The notes: generated from the letters alone by a model not told the origin. Shown: positions 9,076 through 17,967, counted from the stretch's first letter. The stretch is DNA of 64,000 nucleotides from Dulcicalothrix desertica PCC 7102 (GCF_003991905.1 NZ_RSCL01000008.1:186001-250000), one strand, 5' to 3'. Translations and numbers: made by a program.

Positions 9076-10254
9076 CTATGAGTTCCAAAATTTGGATGCA
9101 GCATATGCCATTGTGACTACACCTGTAATGATGGCATTTTCATCTACTTCAAATTGTGGATGATGTAATGGGTAGTTTGTTGGTCTTTCTTTAAAGCCGA
9201 CACCGAGACGGAACATGCTACCAGGTGCATAATCTAAATATACTGAAAAATCTTCGGCGCCTAAGCTCGGTTCTGGTAGTACCTGAACTCTCTCGCATCC
9301 CCATGCTTCTTCGGCTGCGGATTGTAGTAATTGCGTTAACGTATAATCGTTTTGGACGCTGGGAACTCCTTGACGATACTTAACTTCATATTTGGCGCCA
9401 TACGAGTCACAAACGTTTGCCACAATATTCTCAATCCAAGCTGGTAAATTTGCTCGTGTTTCTGGATGTAATGAGCGTACTGTTCCTTTTAATTCTACTT
9501 TATCGGCAATTACGTTCGGCGCCCGTCCTCCATTAATTTGTCCAATACTCAATACTACGGGACGTAATGGGTTTTGGGTTCGACTAATCGCTTGTTGTAA
9601 TGTTGTGATTACCTGCGAAGCTATCCAAATTGCATCGACTGCTTCGTGTGGACGGGCGCCGTGTCCCGATTCTCCTATAATAATAATCTCTAAATCATCA
9701 GCCGCAGCAGTTAGGGCGCCGTAACGTAACCCAACCGAACCACCAGGTATTGACGGAAAAACATGTATTCCCAATATTGCGGTAACATCATTCATTGCCC
9801 CATCTTTAACCATCCAACTTGCACCTTGAGCTATTTCCTCAGCAGGTTGAAATAAAAACCGAACTTTTCCTGGTAATTCTTCTGCTAATTGCGACAATAT
9901 CATTGCTGTTCCTAAACCAACTGTTGTGTGGACATCATGACCACAAGCGTGCATTACACCCGACGCGCGCGAGATAAAATCTAATCCTGTACGCTCCTGA
10001 ATTGGTAGTGCATCCATATCAGTACGAATCGCTAAAATGCGATTACTTTCTCCAGTACCTTGCAACTCTCCAATTACACCTGTTTTGCCTACACCTTCTT
10101 GTACATGTAGACCACTCGAAGATAAAACACCAGCAACAAAAGCTGCCGTTTGATATTCCTGACCGCTTAGTTCTGGGTGCGAGTGCAGGTGACGACGAAT
10201 TTCAATTAAGCGAGGCGCCAACTTTGTTGCTAAATCTTTTATATCAGTCAACAT
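9076..10254 (-). CDS. M20-family amidohydrolase (N-acyl-amino acid / IAA-conjugate hydrolase type)
   Basis: 392 aa, standard length for the M20D branch. These dinuclear metal enzymes hydrolyse the amide bond of N-acyl amino acids. Metal-site motifs are visible: RTDMDALP (77-84), HACGHDVH (102-109), then FLFQPAEEIAQGA with the catalytic EE pair, and a late LGAEDFSVYL. The inserted dimerisation domain lies about residues 180-295. The ATG start gives the expected MLTDIKDLA N-terminus. It converges on mysC with ~45 nt between stops. A role in mycosporine turnover is only a guess from position; such genes are common elsewhere. Confidence 0.92.
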   Translation of the reverse strand: MLTDIKDLATKLAPRLIEIRRHLHSHPELSGQEYQTAAFVAGVLSSSGLHVQEGVGKTGVIGELQGTGESNRILAIRTDMDALPIQERTGLDFISRASGVMHACGHDVHTTVGLGTAMILSQLAEELPGKVRFLFQPAEEIAQGASWMVKDGAMNDVTAILGIHVFPSIPGGSVGLRYGALTAAADDLEIIIIGESGHGARPHEAVDAIWIASQVITTLQQAISRTQNPLRPVVLSIGQINGGRAPNVIADKVELKGTVRSLHPETRANLPAWIENIVANVCDSYGAKYEVKYRQGVPSVQNDYTLTQLLQSAAEEAWGCERVQVLPEPSLGAEDFSVYLDYAPGSMFRLGVGFKERPTNYPLHHPQFEVDENAIITGVVTMAYAASKFWNS

Positions 10255-10300
10255 ATCTCAATTAAACTACATACTTTTTTCCATGATAGTTACAAAACAA

Positions 10301-10330
10301 TGTAGAGACGTGATTAATCACGTCTCTACA
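10301..10330. repeat. Perfect 30-bp palindrome, TGTAGAGACG...CGTCTCTACA family (copy 1)
   Basis: Arms TGTAGAGACGTGATT / AATCACGTCTCTACA are fully complementary. Other copies lie at 13495-13524, 15671-15700 and 54505-54555. It lies between the M20 and hemerythrin genes, followed at 10357-10379 by the GGTGGGCAGTGCCCACC palindrome that ends just before the hemerythrin stop. Confidence 0.85.
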
Positions 10331-10380
10331 AATTTTAATATTATATCGAATATGTACGGTGGGCAGTGCCCACCCTACGA

Positions 10381-11433
10381 TTACTTCATCATGCCGGCTT
10401 CTTTAGCCATTTTTTGTTGTTCTTCGCTCTTAACACTCTTGAACTGTGTAGCTAATTGCTCGCTTTGCTCAGTACTGAAGTTGTTACGGATAGCAGCAAA
10501 CATGGTGCTTTCTTCTTGACGAATGTGGTCGCCAACTGCATCCATGATCTGTTTGATTTTGTCTTTGAATTGAGGAGAAGCTGGATCCATTGCCTTGGCT
10601 TGGTCTAACTCTACTTTCAATTGTGCCTGTTCGTCATACAATTCTTTGGTGTCGTCTTCACCGTAGAAAGGACGTACTGCGGGGTATACAACTTTTTCTT
10701 CTGCAATCGAGTGTACTAATAAATCTTTGTAGATTTGACCGAAGTACTCTTGAATTTTTTGAGGGTCGTTGCTCGCAAATAACTGAGTGAACAAGGTATT
10801 TACCTTATTGTGGTCAAGACGAATAATGTCTTGAATGTTCATGTCAGTCTTATCACTGGTTTGGGTAACAGCGCTACCAAATACACCGCTTAAAGCAGCC
10901 ATAGCATCTTGTACCCGTCCCCAGATACCTTGGTCAGCATCTTGTCCGGTTAGTTCGCGAACACCTAGTACTTCTAATACACCTTTGAGTTGCTCTTGGT
11001 GCGCGCGGTTTTCAAAGTTGATGGTGTTTAAAGGTCCAATTGCCATCATCACATCGGCGCCAACTTTTTGTGCTGCCTTATGAATGGTCAAACCACTCAT
11101 TACTTGTTGGTGCTTCAACAATTCATGTTGGAATACTTTTTCGTAGAAGCTTAACTCTGAACCTTGCATCAACTGCTTAAGCGTGTCAATCATTTTGGTG
11201 ATCGTTTGCTCAGGTTGTGCTTGTACGCCGTACTGTACGATAACAGTATCTAAAACACCTAGATTCTTTTGGTCATCTTCGAGCATCTTCTGGAAGCGCT
11301 CAGAAATTTCAGAATCATTTGACTCACGCAAAAACTGCTGTTCGTTTTGAATCAACAATTCTTGCAACGCTTTCATATCAGCTAGCTTCATGCCGATAGC
11401 AAAGCGCTTGGTATCGTCTAATGTAGCTACCAT
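10381..11433 (-). CDS. Two-domain helical protein with C-terminal hemerythrin domain
   Basis: 350 aa. Residues 1-~170 form a helical, ferritin-like region (KLADMKALQELLIQNEQQF ... KHQQVMSGLTIHKAAQKVGA). Residues ~205-320 are a hemerythrin HHE domain: LDHNKVNTLF, then HSIAEEKVVYPAV, then VGDHIRQEESTMF, giving the expected His and Glu/His iron ligands of a diiron site. Such proteins bind O2 or NO or scavenge iron in the cytosol. The ATG at 11433 is preceded by AGGAGA, a good ribosome site. The gene is single, with ~290 nt upstream that holds its promoter and that of the divergent DUF2993 gene. Confidence 0.88.
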   Translation of the reverse strand: MVATLDDTKRFAIGMKLADMKALQELLIQNEQQFLRESNDSEISERFQKMLEDDQKNLGVLDTVIVQYGVQAQPEQTITKMIDTLKQLMQGSELSFYEKVFQHELLKHQQVMSGLTIHKAAQKVGADVMMAIGPLNTINFENRAHQEQLKGVLEVLGVRELTGQDADQGIWGRVQDAMAALSGVFGSAVTQTSDKTDMNIQDIIRLDHNKVNTLFTQLFASNDPQKIQEYFGQIYKDLLVHSIAEEKVVYPAVRPFYGEDDTKELYDEQAQLKVELDQAKAMDPASPQFKDKIKQIMDAVGDHIRQEESTMFAAIRNNFSTEQSEQLATQFKSVKSEEQQKMAKEAGMMK

Positions 11434-11723
11434 TTGTGTGTTCTCCTGTTAAAGGGTTTTGTTTAATTCCTTAATTTCAAGGTTGCCACATAGATTACGA
11501 GCTTCCATCTGACTTTTGAGCGATTACCATTAAAACCGTAAGGTAGAAACGCATGATTTTATTTTTTGCATTGTATTAATAAATAAAGAACTAATTGTCA
11601 AAACTAGATTTATACTTTTCGATAGAGCCAAAATGAATACGTCCTATTCCAATAGATAGAGCAAAATTCTATTGCAATTTTCTAGATTGACAGTGAAGGT
11701 TAAGATGGGAGATTGCACTAATA

Positions 11724-12458
11724 ATGCCTAACAATCCTGGATTAGGCGAGCAGGCGTTGAATAAAGCTGCCGAAATTGGTATAACTAGCCAATTAGACGA
11801 AGTGGAAAACCTAGATGTAAACGTAAAGACAGATCCTCTAAAACTTATGCAGGGGGAACTAGATAGCGTCAAAATCGATGGTGAAGGTTTAGTAATGCAA
11901 AAAAGTCTGCGTGTGGAAGAATTGCACATGCAGGTTGACAACGTTGCTATAAATCCTCTTAGCGTTGCATTTGGCAAAGTCGAACTGACAAGACCAACTC
12001 AAGGCAGTGCAAAGATTGTTTTGACTGAAACTGATATTAATTGCGCGTTTAACTCAGATTATATTCGCAGCAAATTGCAAAGCCAAACAATTAACTTATC
12101 AGGTCAACCTGTAGCAGTTAGTTTGAAGCAAGTTGACTTTCATTTGCCAGGACAAAATAGAGTTGAACTAAAAGCCGATGTGCAGTTAGACAATAATGAG
12201 AATCATCTAGTTGAATTTTCAGCAGTTCCAACTGTTAGCGCGAACGGCAAAACAATTAATTTAGAAAACGTCGAATATCCACAAGGAGAAGAAAGCTCGT
12301 CAATCACACAATCCTTGATTGATGCTACAAGCGAAATCTTAAACCTGGATAATTTTGATTTACAAGGTATGACGCTGACCATTAAAGGTTTATACCCTGA
12401 AGTTGGTCAATTCATTATTGCTGCTGAAGCTTATGTAGAGCAAATTCCTTCAGCTTAA
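11724..12458 (+). CDS. DUF2993 (LmeA-like) lipid-binding protein
   Basis: 244 aa. Cyanobacterial DUF2993 proteins are built of long amphipathic beta-strands; here FDEVENLDVNVKTDP-like strands near the N-terminus (LDEVENLDVNVKTDP), VRLTETDINCAF-like middle (KIVLTETDINCAFNSDYIRS) and a C-terminal FDLQGMTLTIKGLYP are visible. The family is thought to bind phospholipid at membranes; no catalytic motif. The ATG at 11724 gives MPNNPGLGEQALNKAAE. No signal peptide is seen, in line with other cyanobacterial members. A divergent hairpin repeat (12470-12540) follows. Confidence 0.75.
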   Translation: MPNNPGLGEQALNKAAEIGITSQLDEVENLDVNVKTDPLKLMQGELDSVKIDGEGLVMQKSLRVEELHMQVDNVAINPLSVAFGKVELTRPTQGSAKIVLTETDINCAFNSDYIRSKLQSQTINLSGQPVAVSLKQVDFHLPGQNRVELKADVQLDNNENHLVEFSAVPTVSANGKTINLENVEYPQGEESSSITQSLIDATSEILNLDNFDLQGMTLTIKGLYPEVGQFIIAAEAYVEQIPSA

Positions 12459-12469
12459 AACAAACCGAA

Positions 12470-12540
12470 AGAAACCTGGTTTCTACACGAAATTATTGTT
12501 TTTATGACGATATATCGACAAAGTAACCAGGTTTCTAGTT
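12470..12540. repeat. Inverted repeat, AGAAACC(C/T)GGTTTCT family (copy 2, divergent)
   Basis: Arms GAAACCTGGTTTCTACAC and AACCAGGTTTCTAG flank ~40 nt right after the DUF2993 stop. The central CCGGG of other copies is CCTGG/CCAGG here, and the compensating changes keep the pairing. Confidence 0.75.
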
Positions 12541-12567
12541 ATCAACAAACCATTAATACAAACAACT

Positions 12568-13110
12568 ATGGAAACCGAACAAAGAAACACTACCCCATAT
12601 CCAAACATTCCTGCTGTACTTGAAAGCGATAGTCGCGAATTTCGTGATACTGGTGTACCAAGCACAGTAGCAATTGCTGGACATCCAATTCATCCTATTT
12701 TGGTTCAGTTCCCAGTTGCTTTTCTGGTTGGCTCCACATTAGCAGATGTAGTTTTTTGGTTTAATCGCGATAGTTTCTGGGCACTAGGTGCATACTGGTT
12801 AATTCTTGGTGGTTTCGTTGCTGGACTTGCCGCTGCTGCTACTGGACTATCAGACTTTTTCCGTATTGAGAGAGTTCGTAAGCGCACCGCAGGTTGGGCA
12901 CACTTAATTTTAAATGTTATCGTTTTAGGTTTAACACTCGTTAACTTGTTAATTCGTTGGAATCATCCCGTTTCTGCGGTACTACCTTGGGGGCTTGTTA
13001 TTTCACTTATAGTCGCTACAGCTTTAGGGTTATCTGGCTGGTATGGTGGAGAACTTGTATATCGCCATAAAATATCAGTAATTGGTAATGGTAGTCGTAG
13101 CGAACCTTAG
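12568..13110 (+). CDS. DUF2231 membrane protein
   Basis: 180 aa. The diagnostic GHPIHPILVQFPVAFLVGS (about residues 38-56) opens four predicted membrane helices: this one, FWALGAYWLILGGFVAGLAA, AHLILNVIVLGLTLVNLLI and WGLVISLIVATALGLSGWY. The first 35 residues are polar. DUF2231 proteins are small membrane proteins of unknown mechanism, sometimes linked to redox or heme proteins. The ATG is preceded by AACAACT without a clear ribosome site. Two hairpins follow within 150 nt and probably end its transcript. Confidence 0.85.
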   Translation: METEQRNTTPYPNIPAVLESDSREFRDTGVPSTVAIAGHPIHPILVQFPVAFLVGSTLADVVFWFNRDSFWALGAYWLILGGFVAGLAAAATGLSDFFRIERVRKRTAGWAHLILNVIVLGLTLVNLLIRWNHPVSAVLPWGLVISLIVATALGLSGWYGGELVYRHKISVIGNGSRSEP

Positions 13111-13130
13111 AAAATTAGTAAGCTTTTAGG

Positions 13131-13185
13131 AGGCGCCAAAGTCAAAAAGTTATTTACAAAACTTTTAAGCTTTGGCGTTTTGCTT
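13131..13185 (+). terminator. Long hairpin CGCCAAAG...CTTTGGCG followed by TTTT
   Basis: Outer arms CGCCAAAG and CTTTGGCG plus inner AAAAGTT/AACTTTT form an extended stem, then GTTTTGCTTATT. It lies just after the DUF2231 stop and is probably an intrinsic terminator. Confidence 0.55.
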
Positions 13186-13231
13186 ATTATATACAGTCTA
13201 AGCTTTAAAGCTGAAACGTAATCCTCTCTTT

Positions 13232-13258
13232 GCTCATCGTCGCGGTGAGCATTTTTAT
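13232..13258 (+). terminator. Hairpin GCTCATCG-TCG-CGGTGAGC plus T-tract
   Basis: An 8-bp stem (one G-T pair) with a 3-nt loop is followed directly by ATTTTTATT, a compact Rho-independent terminator shape just upstream of the DUF167 gene. Confidence 0.6.
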
Positions 13259-13278
13259 TATTGTGAATAGTTATCAAA

Positions 13279-13500
13279 ATGCAAATAAGAGTCAAAGTAA
13301 AACCTAACTCCAAGGCGCCGAAAATTATTGAAGAAGAAGATGGTAGCCTTACGGTACATCTTAAATCGCCACCAGTGGATGGTAAAGCAAACGAGGAGTT
13401 AATTAAGACTCTTGCTGAGAAATATAATGTGCCAAAATCTGACGTTACAATCAAATCTGGTTTATCCGCACGGCAGAAATTAGTTGAAATTGATATGTAG
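13279..13500 (+). CDS. DUF167 / YggU family small protein
   Basis: 73 aa covering the whole family fold: [14 protein letters not shown], then [19 protein letters not shown] with the conserved PPVDGKAN loop, then [16 protein letters not shown]. Function is unknown across bacteria and eukaryotes. ATG 13279 fits. The stop TAG (13498-13500) lies inside the first arm of a TGTAGAGACG palindrome, so the repeat supplies the stop codon. Confidence 0.9.
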   Translation: MQIRVKVKPNSKAPKIIEEEDGSLTVHLKSPPVDGKANEELIKTLAEKYNVPKSDVTIKSGLSARQKLVEIDM

Positions 13501-13540
13501 AGACGCGATTAATCGCGTCTTTACGTATGGCGTCTCTACA
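13495..13540. repeat. TGTAGAGACG palindrome (copy 2) overlapping a stop codon
   Basis: Arms TGTAGAGACGCGATT and AATCGCGTCTTTACG have one mismatch, followed by an extra GGCGTCTCTACA arm. It overlaps the DUF167 stop and lies between two convergent genes, where it may terminate both. Confidence 0.8.
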
Positions 13541-13550
13541 TCTTTTGTGT

Positions 13551-14162
13551 TTAATCTTCCGTAATATCAATGTATCCGGGTTGACTTTTAATTCTATCAA
13601 TCCAGGCGCCGATAGCAGGAAACGGTGTTAAATCGTAACCACCTTCAGGTGCCACATGCGTGTATGCAAATAAGCTGATATCTGCTATCGAGTAACGTCC
13701 TCCCACAAAAAAGTTATTCGTTTGTAAATGATTTTCCATTAAGCGTAGTGCTGCATAACCCTGCTGCTGTCGTTTTTCGATTTCGGCTTGATGTTCCTCG
13801 TGAGTTTTGAGAATAGAAATCCAAAATCTCGGTGATGCGATGTAAGGTTCGTGACTAAACTGCTCAAAGAACAACCATTGCAAAACTTGAGCGCGTTGCC
13901 AACGGTCGTATGGTAAATACTCAGTACCCTCACTAAGGTAAATTAAAATAGCATTTGATTCTGCTAAATACTGACCCGGTTGTACTTCTAACACAGGTAT
14001 TTTACCATTTGGATTTTTGCTCAAAAAGTCTGGACTCCTAGTCTCACCCTTGGTTATATCCAGATTTATGCGCTCAAAAGGTATCCCCAGTTGTGTTAGT
14101 AAAAGCCGTATCTTATAACCATTTCCAGAAGGTAAAAAATCGAACAAACGCAAAGTTTCCAT
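13551..14162 (-). CDS. Glutathione S-transferase family protein
   Basis: 203 aa. The N-terminal thioredoxin-like domain shows LRLFDFLPSGNGYKIRLLL, with a Ser in the position that activates glutathione, NPNGKIPVLEV with the cis-proline, and LAESNAILIYL. The C-terminal helical domain has FFVGGRYSIADISLFAYTHV with the conserved Asp N-cap. It conjugates or reduces electrophiles in the cytosol; subclass uncertain. The ATG at 14162 is the only sensible start. No operon partner; ~200 nt of AT-rich spacer separates it from the divergent SRAP gene. Confidence 0.92.
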   Translation of the reverse strand: METLRLFDFLPSGNGYKIRLLLTQLGIPFERINLDITKGETRSPDFLSKNPNGKIPVLEVQPGQYLAESNAILIYLSEGTEYLPYDRWQRAQVLQWLFFEQFSHEPYIASPRFWISILKTHEEHQAEIEKRQQQGYAALRLMENHLQTNNFFVGGRYSIADISLFAYTHVAPEGGYDLTPFPAIGAWIDRIKSQPGYIDITED

Positions 14163-14361
14163 GCCAAGAAATTGGGATGAAGTTGATATTTTTAAGAAGG
14201 GGGAAAAAACTATATATTATCAGATTCACCCAATAATTAGGATAAAATTTTATATATACCTTATCGAAGGTATAAAAAAGAGAGAAATCTCCCTTATAAA
14301 GTAATGTTTAATTTCCGGAAGCGCGAAATTCATTTTTAGCAAGGTACTAAAGGTTTAAATT

Positions 14362-15030
14362 ATGTGTGGAAGATTTACTTTAACACGATTAGAGGAAAAA
14401 TTGGCTGAAGTTTTCGATATTCCAAATATTCCAGATTTCAAACCACAATACAATGTGGCGCCTACGCAAACCGTCATGACAGTATTGCATCATCCAGAAC
14501 ATCATCATGTGTTTCAATTATTACATTGGGGATTAATCCCTTCGTGGTCAAAAGACCCCAGCATCGCATCAAAACTAATTAACGCGCGTTCAGAAACAGT
14601 CGCTGAGAAACCCTCATTTCGGTCAGCGTTTAAAAAGCGTCGGTGTTTGGTAATTGCAGACGGGTTTTACGAGTGGCAGCGTACAGAAGGTAAAAAACAG
14701 CCTTATTATTTCCAACTTCAGGACTCTCAACCGTTTGGCTTTGCTGGACTTTGGGAGCAATGGCACTCAAATGAAGGCGAACAAATTGATACATGTACTA
14801 TTTTGACAACGAGTGCCAATTCTCTAATGGCGCCAATTCACGACCGAATGCCAGTAATATTAAAGCCAGAAGATTACGATTTGTGGCTTGACGTGCAAGT
14901 GCAAGACCCAAAAATGTTACAACCACTATTGCAGCCCTATTCAACCGAAGCTATGACGGCATATCCAGTAAGCACCATCGTAAACAGTCCCAAAAACAAT
15001 ACACCTGAGTGCGTGGCGCCTGTTGGATAA
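14362..15030 (+). CDS. SOS response-associated peptidase (SRAP/YedK family)
   Basis: 222 aa. Cys2 directly after the initiator Met (MCGRFTLT) is the nucleophile that crosslinks to abasic sites in single-stranded DNA; YNVAPTQ, INARSETV, DGFYEWQ with the catalytic Glu, and HDRMPVIL with the catalytic His are all present. The protein shields abasic sites from error-prone processing during replication. ATG 14362 is fixed by the need for Cys2. No LexA-type box was recognised upstream. A single gene. Confidence 0.95.
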   Translation: MCGRFTLTRLEEKLAEVFDIPNIPDFKPQYNVAPTQTVMTVLHHPEHHHVFQLLHWGLIPSWSKDPSIASKLINARSETVAEKPSFRSAFKKRRCLVIADGFYEWQRTEGKKQPYYFQLQDSQPFGFAGLWEQWHSNEGEQIDTCTILTTSANSLMAPIHDRMPVILKPEDYDLWLDVQVQDPKMLQPLLQPYSTEAMTAYPVSTIVNSPKNNTPECVAPVG

Positions 15031-15138
15031 CGGGGCACATAGAGGCAGGTTTATTTTATTAATTTGTATATAGTCCTGATTTACGCCTTAACCTGCCTCT
15101 ACAATATTTCTATTGATATAACTATTAAAGAGGCGGAT

Positions 15139-15660
15139 ATGCCAAGAACCCAGAAAAACGATAACTTTATTGATAAATCCTTCACAGTAATGGCGGACAT
15201 CATCCTTAAGATACTGCCAGCAAACAAAAAAGCCAAAGAAGCGTTCGTTTACTACCGTGACGGAATGTCGGCACAGGCAGAAGGTGAGTATGCCGAAGCT
15301 TTAGATTATTACAATGAAGCGCTAGAACTTGAACAAGACCCCAATGACCGTAGTTACGTTCTTTACAACATGGGGTTAATATACGCAAGTAACGGCGACC
15401 ATAATAAGGCTTTGGAATATTACCACCAAGCCATCGAACTAAACCCACGAATGCCTCAAGCATTGAATAACATCGCCGTAATTTACCACTTCCAAGGTGA
15501 AAGAGCCAAGGAAGCAGGTGACAACGATGCAGGGGAAGCGCTGTTTGACCAAGCTACCGATTATTGGATTCGTGCAATTCGTTTGGCGCCGAACAACTAC
15601 ATCGAAGCACAAAATTGGCTCAAGACTACCGGACGCTCCCAAGTTGACATATTCTTTTAA
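15139..15660 (+). CDS. ycf3: Photosystem I assembly protein Ycf3
   Basis: 173 aa, the usual size. Three tetratricopeptide repeats cover about residues 35-155 ([60 protein letters not shown]). Ycf3 is a thylakoid-surface chaperone for PsaA/PsaB assembly. The start MPRTQKND is chosen because Ycf3 relatives begin this way; the frame is also open from 15064. A TGTAGAGACG palindrome follows at 15671-15700 before gatC. Confidence 0.96.
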   Translation: MPRTQKNDNFIDKSFTVMADIILKILPANKKAKEAFVYYRDGMSAQAEGEYAEALDYYNEALELEQDPNDRSYVLYNMGLIYASNGDHNKALEYYHQAIELNPRMPQALNNIAVIYHFQGERAKEAGDNDAGEALFDQATDYWIRAIRLAPNNYIEAQNWLKTTGRSQVDIFF

Positions 15661-15670
15661 AAGCCAACAA

Positions 15671-15700
15671 TGTAGAGACGTGACATGTCACGTCTCTACA
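15671..15700. repeat. Perfect 30-bp TGTAGAGACG palindrome (copy 3)
   Basis: Arms TGTAGAGACGTGACA and TGTCACGTCTCTACA lie between ycf3 and gatC. Identical outer arms to copy 1, with a different centre. Confidence 0.85.
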
Positions 15701-15738
15701 TATGTCAATACATATGTCAATAATCCATAAATTAAAAA

Positions 15739-16029
15739 ATGATTGACCGCGAACTAGTACATAAAGTCGCCTTTTTAGCGCGCTTAGAATTAACACCTGA
15801 AGAAGAAGAGCAATTCACTACGCAATTGGGAAGTATCTTAGAATACGTAGACCAATTAGACGAACTAGACGTTACCGATGTTCTTCCCACTACGCGAGCA
15901 ATTGATGTTAGTAATGTCACACGTGCCGATAACTTACAACCTTATCCTGAACGTGAAGCAATTCTAAATGGGGCGCCTGCTCAAGAAGGCGAATTTTTCA
16001 AAGTGCCCAAAATATTGAATCCCGAATAA
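15739..16029 (+). CDS. gatC: Asp-tRNA(Asn)/Glu-tRNA(Gln) amidotransferase subunit C
   Basis: 96 aa, full length. GatC pattern: VHKVAFLARLELTPEEEEQF, LGSILEYVDQLDELD, VLPTTRAI, and a C-terminal LNGAPAQEGEFFKVPKIL. GatC stabilises GatA and links it to GatB in the complex that turns Glu-tRNA(Gln) into Gln-tRNA(Gln), essential in cyanobacteria without GlnRS. It is not next to gatA or gatB here. A string of GGGGCTACACTG repeats follows the gene (16065-16108). Confidence 0.95.
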   Translation: MIDRELVHKVAFLARLELTPEEEEQFTTQLGSILEYVDQLDELDVTDVLPTTRAIDVSNVTRADNLQPYPEREAILNGAPAQEGEFFKVPKILNPE

Positions 16030-16108
16030 TCTCTTATTCCCCAATACCCCATACCCCATACCCCAGGCTGAAGCCTGGGGCTACACTGGGGCTACACTGG
16101 GGCTACAC

Positions 16109-16819
16109 TTATGTAGCGTATTTGACGCTACATCCATAAGGTTGAGTTGTAGATGTTTTTACTGCTTCACCCTTGAGGACGCTATCTACAGCCGCACGCA
16201 CATAATTATTGGCTGTTTTGGCATCTTGAGGATTTTTAGACGAATTATCATCAATGGCGCCTGTGTATTGTAACACGCCGTTTTTATCAATTACATACAT
16301 ATGAGGCGTTGTACGAGCTTGATACAATTTACCAACTTTTCCATCTGCATCAATAAGTACTGCTGTCGGATTTGCATTACGAGTTTTTGTTAATTCGTTG
16401 GCTTTTTGTGGAGCTACATTTCCTTGTTGTCCAGGCGCCGAGGATATTACTGATAGCCAAACCACTCCTTTACCAGTTTTTTCCTTTTGCAGCGCTTGCA
16501 TATTATTGCTTTCATAATGCTTTTTCACAAATGGACATTCGTGATTTGTCCATTCTAATACAACTGTTTTACCTTTGAAATCACTAAGATTGTGTGTTTT
16601 GCCATTGCTATCTACTGCTGTAAATGCAGGTGCAGGGGCGCCTACTCTAACAGCAGTAGTATCAGTATTTTGTGAAACAGGACTTGATACATTTTGTGGC
16701 ACCGAGCTATCTGCTGAATTAGTAGAACTTTGGCAACCTGCTGTTGAGGCTATAGCTAGTGTAGTAATTCCTGCTATAGCTAGCTTTTTCCAGTCGAGTT
16801 TTTGTAGACGTGTTTTCAT
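16109..16819 (-). CDS. Redoxin/thioredoxin-like lipoprotein
   Basis: 236 aa. The N-terminus KLAIAGITTLAIASTAGCQ has a lipobox with Cys29, so it is an exported lipoprotein, followed by a low-complexity Ser/Asn linker. The redoxin domain begins VRVGAPAPAFTAVDSNGKTH; its active site is WTNHECPFVKKHY with one Cys (CPFVK instead of CxxC), as in a peroxiredoxin-like family. LSVISSAPGQQG and LYQARTTPHMYVIDKNG (cis-Pro) complete the fold. It is transcribed after the truncated dsbD gene, from which it is separated by an inverted-repeat element, suggesting a former envelope redox pair. Confidence 0.85.
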   Translation of the reverse strand: MKTRLQKLDWKKLAIAGITTLAIASTAGCQSSTNSADSSVPQNVSSPVSQNTDTTAVRVGAPAPAFTAVDSNGKTHNLSDFKGKTVVLEWTNHECPFVKKHYESNNMQALQKEKTGKGVVWLSVISSAPGQQGNVAPQKANELTKTRNANPTAVLIDADGKVGKLYQARTTPHMYVIDKNGVLQYTGAIDDNSSKNPQDAKTANNYVRAAVDSVLKGEAVKTSTTQPYGCSVKYAT

Positions 16820-16840
16820 GGTTGGTTTTATGGGTTGATG

Positions 16841-16941
16841 GCAACGGATACAGCGGATGTAACGGATAAATAAATGGGCTTCGTAAAGAAGGTTGTTTTT
16901 TTAACTAATAAATCATCCGTTACATCCGTTAAATCCGTTGC
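16841..16941. repeat. MITE-like inverted repeat, GCAACGGAT family (copy 1)
   Basis: About 101 nt with ~27-nt ends: GCAACGGAT...GCGGATGTAACGGAT on the left and ATCCGTTACATCC...ATCCGTTGC on the right. A second copy lies at 33210-33335. The right end supplies the last codons (LQRI) and the stop of the dsbD remnant. Confidence 0.75.
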
Positions 16942-17735
16942 AAGGTGTTTACAACTTCGCTTACTGAAAGCGACTGAGGTAAAATTATCGGCTTGTCGGA
17001 GTTGGTAGCAGGATATAAAACATACAAGGGTACTCCGCTACGCCCAAAAGATTCTAATGCTTTGGTAATTTCTGGGTTACGATTTGTCCAGTCAGCTTTG
17101 AGCAAAGTAACGCCTTTTGATTTAAAAGCTGCAATTGTATCTGGTTGATTTAAAGCTACTTGTTCGTTTACGAGACAACTTACACACCAAGCTGCGGAAA
17201 AATTTACAAATACTGGTTTTCTTGCTTGTCGAAGTTCGGTTAACCGTACTAAAGTATACGGTTGCCAATTAATTAAGCTGTTTTGAGAAGGGTTATTTGC
17301 GACTGTGTTTGTAGTGTTATTGGGAATTTGGGCTAAAGTTAACGCAAATCCAACTACTACTAAGGCGCCTATGGTTCCTAAACGTTGCCATAGTACTTTG
17401 GCTAAACGTGTTTTTTGGTGGAACCAAGCAGCAAAACCAATTAATACAAGTCCAGCCAAAGCAGCAGCTAAACCATTAGTTCCTGCTTGTAATGTTAGTA
17501 TCCATACCAACCAAGCGGTGGCAGCATACATTGGAAAGGCTAAAACTTGCGAAAATGTTTCCATCCAGGCGCCTGGTTTTGGTAGGATGCGCTGTAACCC
17601 TGGAGTGAAGCAGATTACTACATAAGGAAGTGCTAACCCAAAGCCTAATACTTCAAAAATAGCTATGGCAATTAAAGGAGGTTGAGTAAGCGCAATACCA
17701 ATTGCTGTTGAAATCTTTGGAGCAAGCGGGATGAT
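16929..17735 (-). pseudogene. dsbD: 5'-truncated thiol:disulfide interchange protein DsbD
   Basis: The open frame starts after a TAA at 17736-17738 without a start codon for the membrane part. It matches the end of the DsbD transporter domain (IGIALTQPPLIAIAIFEVLG, GLALPYVVICFTPGLQRILP, then KPGAWMETF), a few more helices, and a complete C-terminal thioredoxin-like domain with FSAAWCVSCLVNE (CVSC motif). The first half to two thirds of the CcdA-like channel is missing. An internal ATG (17564) could express 211 aa with the redox domain, but electron transfer across the membrane should be lost. DNA beyond 17736 has no DsbD similarity, so a rearrangement took the 5' part. Confidence 0.75.
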
Positions 17736-17775
17736 TTATTATAGATGGTTAGACAGTCCTGGTTCTTGCGTATGT

Positions 17776-17940
17776 AGCGTGCTAAATTTTAATTATAATC
17801 GATACTTTTCCTTTAAAATCAAGGCTTACAGGCACTTATAGTTGAAATTTTGGGAATTTTATTTTTTACAAAGGTAATAATGGCTGCAAGATAGGCATAG
17901 CAGGATTTTCAAGCTATTTTATCAATACATTTAGCACGCC
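17776..17940. repeat. Possible MITE with AGCGTGCTAAAT / ATTTAGCACGCC ends
   Basis: Eleven of 12 bases match between the inverted ends, with ~140 nt of AT-rich DNA between them and no clear target duplication. It abuts the truncation of dsbD, so it may mark the rearrangement. Confidence 0.4.
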
Positions 17941-17967
17941 AAGTACGGAAGAGCCGCTAATACAATT

